A DNA stretch of 63,276 nucleotides from positions 1-63,276 of the forward strand of contig CAWBNB010000028.1 in the NCBI GenBank assembly GCA_963789885.1, in the 5' to 3' direction. The position numbers and the translations under genes were made by a program. Below are positions 17,966-26,233 of this stretch, piece after piece. Within the stretch, counting starts at the first letter, position 1, and each line of letters begins with the position of its first letter. The DNA comes from DATEDA01 sp963789885 (GTDB lineage: Bacteria > Pseudomonadota > Gammaproteobacteria > Burkholderiales > SG8-39). Below the pieces are notes generated by a model. The model had not been told where the DNA came from. It was given only the letters and a program-made list of their open reading frames with translations, and did no database searches.

Positions 17966-18631
17966 ATGGATCAAGGGCATCCCGTCACCAGAAGAGACGT
18001 CCATACCGCACTCCTTGCCGTTGGCGCGATGGCGGCGATGCCGTTCGCGGTCTCCGCGCAGGAGGTAAGAGTGCTCCCTCCGCCCCGAAAGGAGGCGGGC
18101 AAACCGCTCATGCAGGCCTTGCAGCTGCGCCGCTCGATTCGCGAGTATTCGCAGCGCGAGCTCTCCGCGCAGGTGCTTTCCGATCTGCTGTGGGCCGCGT
18201 ATGGCATCAATCGCCCGAGCGGAGACCGCACGGCACCCTACTGGCGCCACATCATGGTGATCGACGTGTACGCCGCAATGGCCGACGGCGTCTGGTTCTA
18301 TGACCCGAAGCAGCATGCACTGCGTCCGTACCTAAGCGCCGACATCCGCGTGCAGACCGGCTTGCAGGACTTTGTCGCGACTGCGCCGCTCAATCTCGTC
18401 TACGTGGTCCACGGCGAGCGCATGAAGGACGTATCGTCGGAAGACCGGCGGCTGTACGGATCGGTGGACGCCGCATTCGCCGGTCAGAACGTCTATCTCT
18501 ACTGCGCGTCGGAGGGCCTCGCCACGGTGTTCCGCGGAGCGGTCGACCACGAAAGACTCGGTCGCGCCATGCGGCTCGGGGAGGGGCAGTTCGTCGCTTT
18601 TGCGCAGACGGTCGGATATCCGCGGGGCTGA
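17966..18631 (+). CDS. Exported SagB/nitroreductase-family protein
   Basis: A 221-residue protein with a twin-arginine-like start (TRRDVHTALLAVGAMAAMPFAVSAQ) and an FMN nitroreductase fold: LMQALQLRRSIREYSQRELS near residue 45 and LLWAAYGINRPSGDRTAPYW. AAGGAG at about 17953 supports ATG 17966 over an upstream ATG at 17930. Tat export would fit a flavoprotein folded before transport. It follows the Mo-hydroxylase and cytochrome genes on the same strand and may be part of the same redox unit; substrate unknown. Confidence 0.8.
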   Translation: MDQGHPVTRRDVHTALLAVGAMAAMPFAVSAQEVRVLPPPRKEAGKPLMQALQLRRSIREYSQRELSAQVLSDLLWAAYGINRPSGDRTAPYWRHIMVIDVYAAMADGVWFYDPKQHALRPYLSADIRVQTGLQDFVATAPLNLVYVVHGERMKDVSSEDRRLYGSVDAAFAGQNVYLYCASEGLATVFRGAVDHERLGRAMRLGEGQFVAFAQTVGYPRG

Positions 18632-18721
18632 GCGTTGCCGCGCACCGAAAGGCTTCGGTGTGAGCGGCGCCCGCGAGGCACGGCTGAGAGGCGCCACGGA
18701 GTGGCAGAGCTCGAGCACCAC

Positions 18722-18907
18722 ATGGATTCGATTCCGGAAGCCTGCGATGACCCGGCGCGGAACGTCCCGCGCCGGCCGCCCGAGGCGCCGCCCGTCGGGG
18801 CGATCGCCGAGGTGCACGGGCCGGTCGTCGACATCGCGTGCGAGGTGCTGCCGCCGCTGCATCGAGCGCTCTACGCCTACACGGATCTCCACACCGTCGA
18901 GCCAGTC
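18722..18907 (+). pseudogene. ATP synthase beta-subunit N-terminal fragment
   Basis: The frame from ATG 18722 reads APPVGAIAEVHGPVVDIACEVLPPLHRAL, a beta-barrel N-terminus like that of alternative (N-type) F1 beta subunits. It stops at about 60 residues because a TGTCCCGAA-type repeat begins at 18908. Only this fragment remains; no other atp genes are nearby. Recognition rests on a short segment. Confidence 0.45.
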
Positions 18908-18957
18908 TGTCCCGAACTGGTCGCCCAAAACACGCAGGGTCCTTGGCCCTAAACGGG
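18908..18957 (+). repeat. Truncated TGTCCCGAA-type repeat next to recombinase
   Basis: Matches the first about 45 bases of the tRNA-Pro repeats, best the copy at 23958 (both contain AAAACACGCA shortly after TGTCCCGAACT). The second arm and the tRNA part are missing. It interrupts the atpD fragment and lies about 50 bases beyond the 3' end of the recombinase gene. Confidence 0.6.
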
Positions 18958-19008
18958 GTGATCGAAGATGTCGGCGACCTCCAGGGCGGGGCGCCCCACG
19001 AAGGGGCT

Positions 19009-19884
19009 CTATGGCGCGGGCAAGACCTCGATCGGAGAAACCACTTCGCGCAGGATCTCGGTGCCGACCTGCGTATAGAGTGCCGTCGTTTCCAACTTCT
19101 TATGCCCGAGCAGTACCTGGATGACCCGGTTATCGACCTTCTGCTCGAGCAGGTGAGTGGCGAACGCGTGGCGAAGGCTGTGCATCGAGACGGGCTTGTC
19201 GATCTGTGCAGTCTGGGCGGCAGCATGGATAGCCCGGTTGAGTTGCCGCGGGGTCATCGGATCGGTCGGATCGAGGCCGGGGAACAACCAGCCGCCCTGC
19301 AGCATCTTGTCCTCGGCATGGGCCACGCGCCACCAGGCACGTAGCCGCTCGAGCAGCACCGGCGAGAGCATGGCGTAGCGATCCTTGCGGCCCTTACCCT
19401 GCTCGACACGCAGTGTCATGCGCTGGCTGTCGACGTCGCCGACCTTCAGCGAGATGACCTCGCTTGCACGCAGCCCCGCGCCATAGGCCACAGATAGCGC
19501 AGCTCGGTGCTTCGGGTTGCGCGCCGCCGCGATCAGCCGGACGACCTCCTCGCGACTGAGCACCACAGGTAACTTGCGCGGTTCGCGCACCGGACTCATC
19601 ATCGCCATCAGCTCGCCGCGGCCCAGCGTGATCTCGAAGAAGAATCTGAGGCCCGAGATCGTCGCGTTAATCGTCATCGACGAAGTGCCCTGATCAACCA
19701 GGTGCAGCTGAAATCGCCGCAGATCCTCCCCAGTGGCAGTGTCGGGCGAGCGGCGCAGGAAGCCGGCCAAGCGTCGTACGCCGCGCACATAGGCGATCTG
19801 CGTCTTGCCGTCAAGCTTGCGCAGGCGCATGTCCTCGATCATGCGCTGGCGAAGTGGGGAGACAACTTGAGTCGATGGGCTCAT
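19009..19884 (-). CDS. Tyrosine recombinase (IS91-associated integrase type)
   Basis: A 291-residue XerC-like recombinase. The N-terminal SAM-like domain starts SPLRQRMIEDMRLRKLDGKTQ. Catalytic residues are all present: Arg139 (GLRASE), His235 and Arg238 (HSLRHAFATHLLE), His261 (LLGHKKLETT) and Tyr270. It lacks the extra insertion typical of integron IntI. The N-terminus resembles recombinases that accompany IS91-type transposases, but no transposase is present. A truncated tRNA-Pro-type repeat lies at its 3' side and a palindrome directly upstream of its start. Confidence 0.85.
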   Translation of the reverse strand: MSPSTQVVSPLRQRMIEDMRLRKLDGKTQIAYVRGVRRLAGFLRRSPDTATGEDLRRFQLHLVDQGTSSMTINATISGLRFFFEITLGRGELMAMMSPVREPRKLPVVLSREEVVRLIAAARNPKHRAALSVAYGAGLRASEVISLKVGDVDSQRMTLRVEQGKGRKDRYAMLSPVLLERLRAWWRVAHAEDKMLQGGWLFPGLDPTDPMTPRQLNRAIHAAAQTAQIDKPVSMHSLRHAFATHLLEQKVDNRVIQVLLGHKKLETTALYTQVGTEILREVVSPIEVLPAP

Positions 19885-20372
19885 GGTTCTGCTCCTGTCG
19901 AAGAACGAGGCGGATTGCCTCGCTCGTCAACATCGCAGAACCAGCGGCGCAACGAACTGCCGCGGGACTCCCGCTACCGACTACCGCGCGAGCGGTTTAG
20001 TCCAGCGACCCTCAACAGTCGTTCGAGCTTGCGGAAAGCCGACGTTCGTCAGCGCAAAAGCCGACTCCGGCGGCGGCGCACCCAGTGCCATCCGCTGCAG
20101 CCCGCTTGCTATGCGATAGGGCGTCGGGTATTCCCTACTTCAACGCACCCACTTCGAGCGTGATCTGGCTTTCGCTCAACAACGAGGCGATCGCCAAGGC
20201 GATCGAGACTGCGCTTGGCGTCACGGCCCGAAAAGCCGCGGAGAAATTCGCGTGGTGCTACGCCGCGTGCGGAGGGCGGAAGGGCTTGCCGGCTCGAATC
20301 GGCGCTCCATGGGAAGGAGAAACCACGATTCCGTTCGAGTTTCGTCCCTAGCGTTTGCCTTCCTGGCTCCCA
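19885..20372. other. Recombinase upstream region with nested inverted repeats
   Basis: GGTTCTGC (19885-19892) and GCAGAACC (19935-19942) are a perfect inverted pair directly before the recombinase start. They enclose a smaller hairpin (GAGGC-GGATT-GCCTC). Such structures can be recombination sites or operators. The remaining 430 bases to the next gene hold no convincing coding sequence. Confidence 0.45.
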
Positions 20373-21941
20373 TCAGTCCAGCCGGATGGCCGTATCGAAG
20401 TGCCAGGTTCGGCGGATCTCGACCACATCGTACTCGCTGGCCAGCGCATCCGGAAACGCTACGTAGGGCTTCTGGCCCTCCACGATCCGTCGTATCGCGT
20501 CATCGACCTCCGCCACGCCGCTGGAGACCTCAAAAGTCACCGACTCCACGGAACCGTCGCTTCGAATGGCGACCGTCACCAGCGGGTCCCTGTGAGGCCG
20601 CTTCGCCACCTCGCGGACCGTTTCGACCCCCGTCTTGAATTGGATCTTCTGGGCCCACGCCTCCGCGTACTGGATGAGCTCCACGTTGGGGTGGGCGCGT
20701 CCGAACAGCTTGATTCGACGCGCGGTACTCAACGACCGGGGTAGCAGGTTGGGCTGGCGATCGGCAGTCGAGGCGGCTTCACGCCGGGCGGCTTCTTCAT
20801 CGAGTTGACGTCCGATCGCCCGAAGCCTCTCTTCCCGTCTCGCCTCCTCTTGTTCGGCCTGGGCACGCGCGGCCTCTTGGCGTGCTGTTGCCTGTCGCGC
20901 GGCTTCCTGTCGTGCAGCTTCCTGTCGTGCAGCTTCCTGTCGTGCAGCTTCCTGCCGTGCAGCTTCCTGTCGTGCAGCTTCCTGCCGCGCGGCTTCCTGG
21001 CGTTCGGCCTCCAGCCGCGCGGATTCGATGCGGGCCGCCTCTTGACGAGCGGCTTCTTGCCGCTGCGCCTCCAGCTCGGCTGCCGCCTGTCGCGCGGCTT
21101 CCTGACGCTCGGCCTCCTGCCGCGCGGCTTCGATGCGGGCCGCCTCTTGACGAGCCGCTGATTGCCGCTGCGCCTCCAGCTGGACTGCCTCTTGTCGCAT
21201 GGCTTCCTGGCGTTCGGCCTCGCGCGCGGCTTCGATGCGAGCCGCCTCCTGACGAGCAGCCTCTTGCCGCGCCGCCTCTTGCGCCGCAGCCTCTTGCTCA
21301 ACGGCTCGCTCCTGCGCCTTCGTGACGATTCGCTCCTGCACTGCATCACCGGCATCGCGAGGCGCGGGCACGACGGGCTCCGCGCTGGACACGCTTGGCG
21401 CTGCGGTGACGTCGGACGTTGGCGCCGATGGGGCGGGGGGCACGACCAACTCGGCCTCGTTGGAGGGCTCCACGTCGATGACGGGCGGTTCAGGGATCTG
21501 AGTGGGCGCCGCGTCGGCGGGCCCTTCGGCGCGCGGGGGCGCTTTCGCAGTGTCCGCATCGGCCGCGGCGTTTTGCTTTGGCTTGGCTTCTGCTGTGGGC
21601 CTGGCAGAGGGAACGATCGCTAGTCCGTGCGGCGCCGGTGACGCGGAAGGAGTCGGAACCGGTCGACTGGCAGCAGGCTGCTCGACCGGTGCTTGCTGCA
21701 AGGGCTCTGCGACCGACGGGATCGCCGGCTGCGCAGGTGTGACCTGTGGCGGAACGAGCGCGACGATCAAACCGGGCGCCTCGATCCGTCGATCTCGCCA
21801 GGGGAAGCCGAAGCCCGGAAGCCCAAGCCCCTCGCCACCGAAAGTCAGGCTCAACAGCAGCGCATGAATCAGCAGCGAGAGCAGCAGCGCAAACGCTAGT
21901 CGCCTGTGTTCAATCAAGCGTGCTCCGTCATCGCTGCGCAC
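20373..21941 (-). CDS. TolA/TonB-like envelope protein with QEAAR repeats
   Basis: A 522-residue protein: short cytoplasmic N-terminus, one membrane anchor (LAFALLLSLLIHALLLSLTF), a Pro/Ala-rich region to about residue 200, a long helical stretch of A-A-R-Q-E repeats (about residues 210-375), and a C-terminal TonB-like domain (DPLVTVAIRSDGSVESVTFEVSSGVAEVDDAIRRIV). The periplasm-spanning helix plus TonB_C fold suggests energy transfer or envelope linking. The repeat is built of 15-bp DNA units, nearly identical around 20900-20990, so repeat number may vary between strains. Confidence 0.85.
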   Translation of the reverse strand: MRSDDGARLIEHRRLAFALLLSLLIHALLLSLTFGGEGLGLPGFGFPWRDRRIEAPGLIVALVPPQVTPAQPAIPSVAEPLQQAPVEQPAASRPVPTPSASPAPHGLAIVPSARPTAEAKPKQNAAADADTAKAPPRAEGPADAAPTQIPEPPVIDVEPSNEAELVVPPAPSAPTSDVTAAPSVSSAEPVVPAPRDAGDAVQERIVTKAQERAVEQEAAAQEAARQEAARQEAARIEAAREAERQEAMRQEAVQLEAQRQSAARQEAARIEAARQEAERQEAARQAAAELEAQRQEAARQEAARIESARLEAERQEAARQEAARQEAARQEAARQEAARQEAARQEAARQATARQEAARAQAEQEEARREERLRAIGRQLDEEAARREAASTADRQPNLLPRSLSTARRIKLFGRAHPNVELIQYAEAWAQKIQFKTGVETVREVAKRPHRDPLVTVAIRSDGSVESVTFEVSSGVAEVDDAIRRIVEGQKPYVAFPDALASEYDVVEIRRTWHFDTAIRLD

Positions 21942-22025
21942 GCGCCGCCCACGCTTTGCGCGTCTGGCGGCCGGACTCCTTACGGTGACTAGGATACGCG
22001 AGCCGACAAACGAGTGCCGAATCGA

Positions 22026-22566
22026 CTACGGGATCACTTCATCGGCGCGCAGCAGGAGCGACTGCGGAATCGCGATGTGGCGAGAGCCTTCGCCGTTTTC
22101 AGGTCTACAGCCAGCTCGAACTTGCTGGGCCGCTCGATCGGCAGGTCGCCCGGCTTGTCGCCCTTCAGAATGCGATCGACATAGGTCGCCGCCCGGTAAT
22201 ACATCTGAGGGAAGTCCGGGCCCTATGACAACAGGCCGCCATCCCTCACGTACTCGCTGGATTCGCTGCAGGTCGGCAGCTTCTGCTTGAGCGCCAGCTC
22301 GGCGATGCGCTGCGATAGCGGTTGAACGCGGGCGACGGAAGCATGAGGACGGCGTCGACGTGCTCGCGCCGGGCCGTCGCGATCGCCGTGGCGAGCTTCT
22401 GTCCGATCGCGCGGCCGAGGATATCGGTCGAGCCGCCGGGCGTGAACGGTACGATCAGCCGGATCGGGCGGCTCGGGTAGCCCTGGGCGAAAGCGGCGGC
22501 TGATGCGAAGAACAGCACGCCCGCGAGCAGCGTTCGGAGCGTGTTGATTCCTCCCGCGCCGATCAT
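22026..22566 (-). pseudogene. Chimeric pseudogene: TctC N-terminus joined to ABC-type binding protein C-terminus
   Basis: The start encodes a signal peptide and the Bug/TctC opening YPSRPIRLIVPFTPGGSTD to about residue 58. It then passes straight into the C-terminal half of a different family (ABC substrate-binding, PF04392-like): ARREHVDAVLMLPSP, then in shifted frames IAELALKQKLP, a stop in place of the usual SYG, MYYRAATYVDRILKGDKPGDLP and QSLLLRADEVIP with a proper stop at 22026. At least two frameshifts and one nonsense codon are visible. It looks like an illegitimate fusion of two decayed binding-protein genes. Confidence 0.65.
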
Positions 22567-22859
22567 GCGGCGAAGCGCCGAGCAGGGTCAAGCGTTGGCG
22601 CTAGACGTTCGCAACGCTTCCCGACGCGGGCGGTGAGCGTCGAGCCAATGGAGGGGTTTCCACAGATCACAATGGGGACGCCATTCCCGTCGGCGCCCAA
22701 CGCTAGCGATCACCAGCCACTGCAAGCGGGCGAAGCCCGCTGAAGATCTCGTTAAGCAAATTGTGCCTCCAGCACAGGCAATCGGCGACGGAATCGCTGA
22801 TCTCAGCGAGAGCAGGGTGACTCGCACACTGCCCGAACTCGAAACCTGCTCAAACGGCT

Positions 22860-22986
22860 TGTCCCGAACTAACTGCCGGAAACAAGCAAGTACTTGGCTA
22901 GAAACACGGAGATTCCGTGAAGTATTCGGGACAGTTTCGATTTAGGTTTCTGATAACGCTCGTTTCCGGATCTGCATGGGATGCAC
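22860..22986 (+). repeat. tRNA-Pro-type repeat, copy B (tRNA part truncated)
   Basis: Begins TGTCCCGAACTAACTGCC and has the inverse arm TATTCGGGACAG ending near 22934, then the linker and TGCATGGGATGCA, the anticodon arm only. The T-arm and acceptor end are missing; sequence diverges after 22986. The 240 bases from there to the antitoxin start, and the 290 bases before the repeat, show no recognisable gene. Confidence 0.7.
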
Positions 22987-23226
22987 TATGCCGTCAGTCA
23001 ATGGCGTCGGATTAACGAAGGGAGGCCACGGCTCCGCTACGCGCCGATCCCGATCTTCCCCCGTACACCACGTCCCGGGACGCAAGCGACCTTCCGAGAG
23101 CGACGGATGGGCGCTTGCGGTCACCGATCTCATCGATGCACGGTGCCTTAGCCGTGCCCTGGTCGTTTAGTGCTGGGAGGCTACCAGACCGTTGCTCCGT
23201 TGGTCAGGATGTCTTACACTGTATTT

Positions 23227-23460
23227 ATGGATACGACACTGACTATTCGGGCCGACGAAAGGCTCCGGCTGGCGCTGGAGCAGCGGGCGCGGGCGCAGGG
23301 CAAGACGCTCTCGGCCCTCGCGCGGGAAATCCTCGAGGCCGCCGTCCAGGAGCGGCCGCTCGGGCTGAAGACCTCTCATTTGAAGGGCCGGGTGCGGCTG
23401 CGCCGGACGCAGACCGACGCGTGGCGCAAGGCGCTGGCCGATCGGAACTGGCGGTCGTGA
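23227..23460 (+). CDS. Ribbon-helix-helix antitoxin of a PIN-toxin pair
   Basis: A 77-residue protein, TLTIRADERLRLALEQRARA then GKTLSALAREILEAAV, a typical ribbon-helix-helix DNA-binding domain. The remaining basic tail should contact the toxin. The ATG at 23227 is preferred over one at 23170 because homology begins there. A small palindrome TACACTGTA (23215-23223) lies just upstream and may be an operator. It overlaps the toxin gene by GTGA. Confidence 0.75.
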   Translation: MDTTLTIRADERLRLALEQRARAQGKTLSALAREILEAAVQERPLGLKTSHLKGRVRLRRTQTDAWRKALADRNWRS

Positions 23461-23879
23461 CGACCTGGGTCGTCGACACCGGCCCACTGGTCGCCTACGT
23501 GGATGCGGACGATCCGGCACACGCCGATGTCACCGCATGCTGGGACGGGTTCTCGGGCAGGCTGGCCACGACGAGTGCCGTGATCACAGAGGCCATGCAC
23601 TTCGTCAGCGCGAGCCGGGAAGGCCCGCGAACCCTCGCCGAGCTCGTTGCGGCGAGCGAAATGGACGTGTTCGACCTCAGCGCGCCTCCGGAGCTGCACG
23701 AGGTGGTGGCACTCATGGAGAAGTACGCCGACACGCCGATGGACTTCGCCGACGCTACGCTCGTCCTGCTGGTCGAGGCACTGGACGCGCGCGACGTCCT
23801 GACACTCGATCGACGCGGGTTCGCCGCGTATAGGACGAGGAAGGGCCGCGCGATGCGTCTCGTGCTGGACACGGGTTAG
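23457..23879 (+). CDS. PIN-domain toxin (VapC-like)
   Basis: A 140-residue PIN ribonuclease with GTG start overlapping the antitoxin stop. Conserved acidic residues are visible: Asp7 (VVDTGPLVAY), Glu in SAVITEAMHF, Asp in MDFADATLV and Asp in VLTLDRRGF. Such toxins cleave tRNA or rRNA. All key residues are present, so it should be active when free of its antitoxin. Confidence 0.82.
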   Translation: MTTWVVDTGPLVAYVDADDPAHADVTACWDGFSGRLATTSAVITEAMHFVSASREGPRTLAELVAASEMDVFDLSAPPELHEVVALMEKYADTPMDFADATLVLLVEALDARDVLTLDRRGFAAYRTRKGRAMRLVLDTG

Positions 23880-23957
23880 AACATGGCCTGCATCCTGATC
23901 GCCTGCTTCCGGACGCACCACGCCATCGCCGAAGCGTTTCGACCGATGGCAGCGGGA

Positions 23958-24118
23958 TGTCCCGAACTAATCGGCGAAAACACGCAAGTTCTTGACCGAG
24001 AGAGCAGTGGTTCGCGGAAGTTTTCGGGACAAATCTCGCTTAACTCCTTGATCGGAAACGACCCCGAGCCTCCGTGGGGCGCAGGGCGTCGAGTGTTCGA
24101 ATCACTTCGCCCCGACCA
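23958..24118 (+). repeat. tRNA-Pro(GGG) 3'-half repeat, copy C
   Basis: Starts TGTCCCGAACTAATCGGC, inverse arm TTTTCGGGACA, diverged linker, then GTGGGGCGCAG and the T-arm/acceptor end TTCGAATCACTTCGCCCCG ACCA. The anticodon stem is more diverged than in other copies. About 50 bases later, around 24171-24205, a second partial unit (ATATTCGGGACA and linker) is visible. No gene is recognised between 23880 and 24340. Confidence 0.72.
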
Positions 24119-24340
24119 AAATCAATCACTTGGGCGCGGGCAGGAAATCGGCTGCCTCGAATTGCGCCGGAATATTCGGGACACCAATCCGTTAGATCCT
24201 TGATCCCTTGCAAAAGCGCGCCTGCAAAGCTGGCGGGTGCGCAACTCGTGGTTTCTCGTCGAAATCCTGTCGAGTCTTGCGGCGATTGAGGCGGCCAACG
24301 ATCAGTACAGCGCCGATCGAGTATTTGCGGACCACGGCTG

Positions 24341-24646
24341 TCACGCCGCCCGGAGGAGACTGGGCGCGGTGCCTTGGCCCCTGACTTCCGCCTCCTCGTA
24401 CTCCGCGGCGGCGATCGCTCGGTCGAGCGCGGCGCGCAGCCCCTTGGCGGCGTCCAAGGTCAGCTCGATCCCGGCGCGCGCTCCCGCGTCGAGGCCGGTG
24501 TTGATGAAGTCGAGCGTGATGACGTCGCCGAGCGGCGCGTGACGCGCGTGGTCGTAGGCGACCACGCTGTGCGAGAGCGGAAACCAGGCGTCGCCGCGCT
24601 TGGCCATGCCGTCCGCCGGCGCGATCTCGATGATGGATGTGCACAT
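24341..24646 (-). CDS. Small DUF6295-like protein
   Basis: A 101-residue protein starting MCTSIIEIAPADGMAKRGDAWFPLSHSVVAYDHARHAP. The MCT start, the GDAWFP motif and DVITLDFINTG fit a small uncharacterised family (DUF6295 by memory). No signal peptide or membrane segment. Its start is 11 bases after the stop of the dienelactone hydrolase, so the two form an operon. Role unknown; an accessory to the hydrolase is possible. Confidence 0.65.
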   Translation of the reverse strand: MCTSIIEIAPADGMAKRGDAWFPLSHSVVAYDHARHAPLGDVITLDFINTGLDAGARAGIELTLDAAKGLRAALDRAIAAAEYEEAEVRGQGTAPSLLRAA

Positions 24647-24657
24647 GTTCCGTCCTC

Positions 24658-25407
24658 CTACTTTCCCAGATGCTTGCCGAAGAAGGCGAGCACCTTGCTC
24701 CAGCCGTCCATGGCGGCCTCGGGCCGGTACAGCGGCCGGTGCCAGTACCAGATGCCGTGGCCGGCGCCGTCGTAGCGGTGGAACTCGTACGCCTTGCCGT
24801 GCTTCTTCAGTTCCGCCTCGTGCTGGTTCACCTGCTCGGGGCTCGGCGCGCGGTCGTCGTTGCCGAAGATGCCGATGAGCGGGCAGGCGAGATCTCTGGT
24901 CAGGTCAAACGGCGCGACCGGCGTCTTGTCGTTGAGCTCCTCCTTGCCCATCACCACGCGGCCACCCCACAGTTCCGCGCAGGCGTCGACGTCCTTCTTC
25001 TGGCACGCATAGATGAAGGCGTGCCGGCCGCCCGAGCAGGAGCCGAACAGGCCGACCTTGCCGTTGTGCCCGGACTGCGCCCGCATCCATGTCACCGCGG
25101 CCGCCGTGTCGCCGACCATCTGGGCGTCGGGAATGCCGCCCTCGGCCCGCACCTTGGCGGCGACGTCGTCTGGGTTGCCCGCGCCCGACCGCTCATAGAG
25201 GTTGGCGCAGATCGCCAGGTAGCCGTGGTGCGCGAATCGGCGCGTCGTCTCGATGTAGAACTCGCTCCAGCCCGGCAGATGGTGGATCAGCACGACCCCG
25301 GGAAACGGGCCCGCGCCGGCCGGCCTCGCCACGTAGGCAGTGATCGGCGTTCCCTTATCGCCGGTGAGCGTGACGTTCTCGCAAGTCATGCCACGATAAA
25401 ATGACAT
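24658..25407 (-). CDS. Dienelactone hydrolase family protein
   Basis: A 249-residue alpha/beta hydrolase. The nucleophile elbow is GSCSGG (Cys, as in dienelactone hydrolases), the Asp lies in GNDDRAP and the His in GAGHGIW. ATG 25407 is chosen because it has AGGAAGGA upstream and the family homology begins there; the open frame extends far upstream into the repeat region. DLHs hydrolyse dienelactones in chlorocatechol degradation, though many homologues act on other esters. Confidence 0.88.
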   Translation of the reverse strand: MSFYRGMTCENVTLTGDKGTPITAYVARPAGAGPFPGVVLIHHLPGWSEFYIETTRRFAHHGYLAICANLYERSGAGNPDDVAAKVRAEGGIPDAQMVGDTAAAVTWMRAQSGHNGKVGLFGSCSGGRHAFIYACQKKDVDACAELWGGRVVMGKEELNDKTPVAPFDLTRDLACPLIGIFGNDDRAPSPEQVNQHEAELKKHGKAYEFHRYDGAGHGIWYWHRPLYRPEAAMDGWSKVLAFFGKHLGK

Positions 25408-25573
25408 TCGGTCCTCCTTCCTGAGCGTTGGCCCGGAGCATTTTCCGGGAAAGCTTGTCCTCGATCTGACCGCGGATGGGCACCGGTTTTCCGCAGGGAA
25501 TGCGACCAAGCATGCCTCATAGCGTAACCGCATGTGATCGCTTTTCGATACGGATGCCGGGTGATCGAGGCAC

Positions 25574-25734
25574 TGTCCCGAACTAATTGTCGGAAAGGTG
25601 TAACTAACTGATCGAAACGGGGGTGAAACCGGGAAGTATTCGGGACAGTTCCGCCCTAAGTCACTGATACGACTTCCCTTCAACTCTCCATGGGGTGCAG
25701 GGGGTCGAGTATTCGAATCACTTCACCCCGACCA
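25574..25734 (+). repeat. tRNA-Pro(GGG) 3'-half repeat, copy D
   Basis: Starts TGTCCCGAACTAATTGTC, inverse arm TATTCGGGACAG, linker, then CATGGGGTGCAG, T-arm and acceptor end CTTCACCCCG ACCA. Downstream CGGGGTGAAG pairs perfectly with that acceptor strand. Copies D and E also share CCGGGTGATCGAGG just before the start, so the unit extends further upstream in these two. R2 follows at 25790. Confidence 0.8.
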
Positions 25735-25789
25735 AATTCAACGACTTACCGGGGTGAAGCTTAGAAGTGTCTGAGCATTTGCTCGAAGG

Positions 25790-26050
25790 CGTCTAAGTTT
25801 TCGTCCGGTAGCGTCCCCAATCCAAGTCGAATGCGCACGTGGACGAGAGCATGCACGTGCCGCGTCTCGCGTGACCCCCCAGAGAGGTGGGTTGTTTGCG
25901 GGGCTCTCTGGGGTTCAGAGGTCGATCGCGCATCCCAAGCGGGAATGCCGTAGTAAGAGAGCCAGAGCGATCGTGTTCCAACTCGACAATAGCTCGCAAC
26001 GGTAGGCGAACGGTGGTGATTAAGTAGCTCCTCGGCCAGGCCTACCGTCC
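25790..26050. repeat. Dispersed repeat R2, copy 2
   Basis: Matches 11463-11735, including the CCCCAGAGAG/CTCTCTGGGG hairpin and the end GGCCAGGCCTACCGTCC. Here it sits directly behind tRNA-Pro copy D without an IS in between, which suggests the uninterrupted order. The 180 bases after it contain a short motif (CAAAGCTGGCAGGTGCTCTA near 26115) shared with 24217 and 7750, but no gene. Confidence 0.7.
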
Positions 26051-26233
26051 GCGTACGACCCAAAAGTGTCGGCCGATAGAACGCGCCAATTGATTCTTTG
26101 CGGTAGCGCATCTCCAAAGCTGGCAGGTGCTCTACTCGTATGGGCGGCAAGCAGCGCCGCGTAGCGCGCCGATGCTTATTCGTCCGGATCGCTCTGCTCG
26201 TTCCTAGGCCGCCGACGGCGATCATCGCCACGA

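Noticed and set aside
19009..19884. Integron integrase (IntI) to match the attC site
   Set aside because: The recombinase lacks the extra IntI-specific segment and has an N-terminus like IS91-associated integrases; it is 13 kb from the attC.
20880..21250. 15-bp tandem repeats considered as a CRISPR or intergenic satellite
   Set aside because: They lie in frame inside the TolA/TonB-like gene and encode its AARQE helix; there are no spacers.
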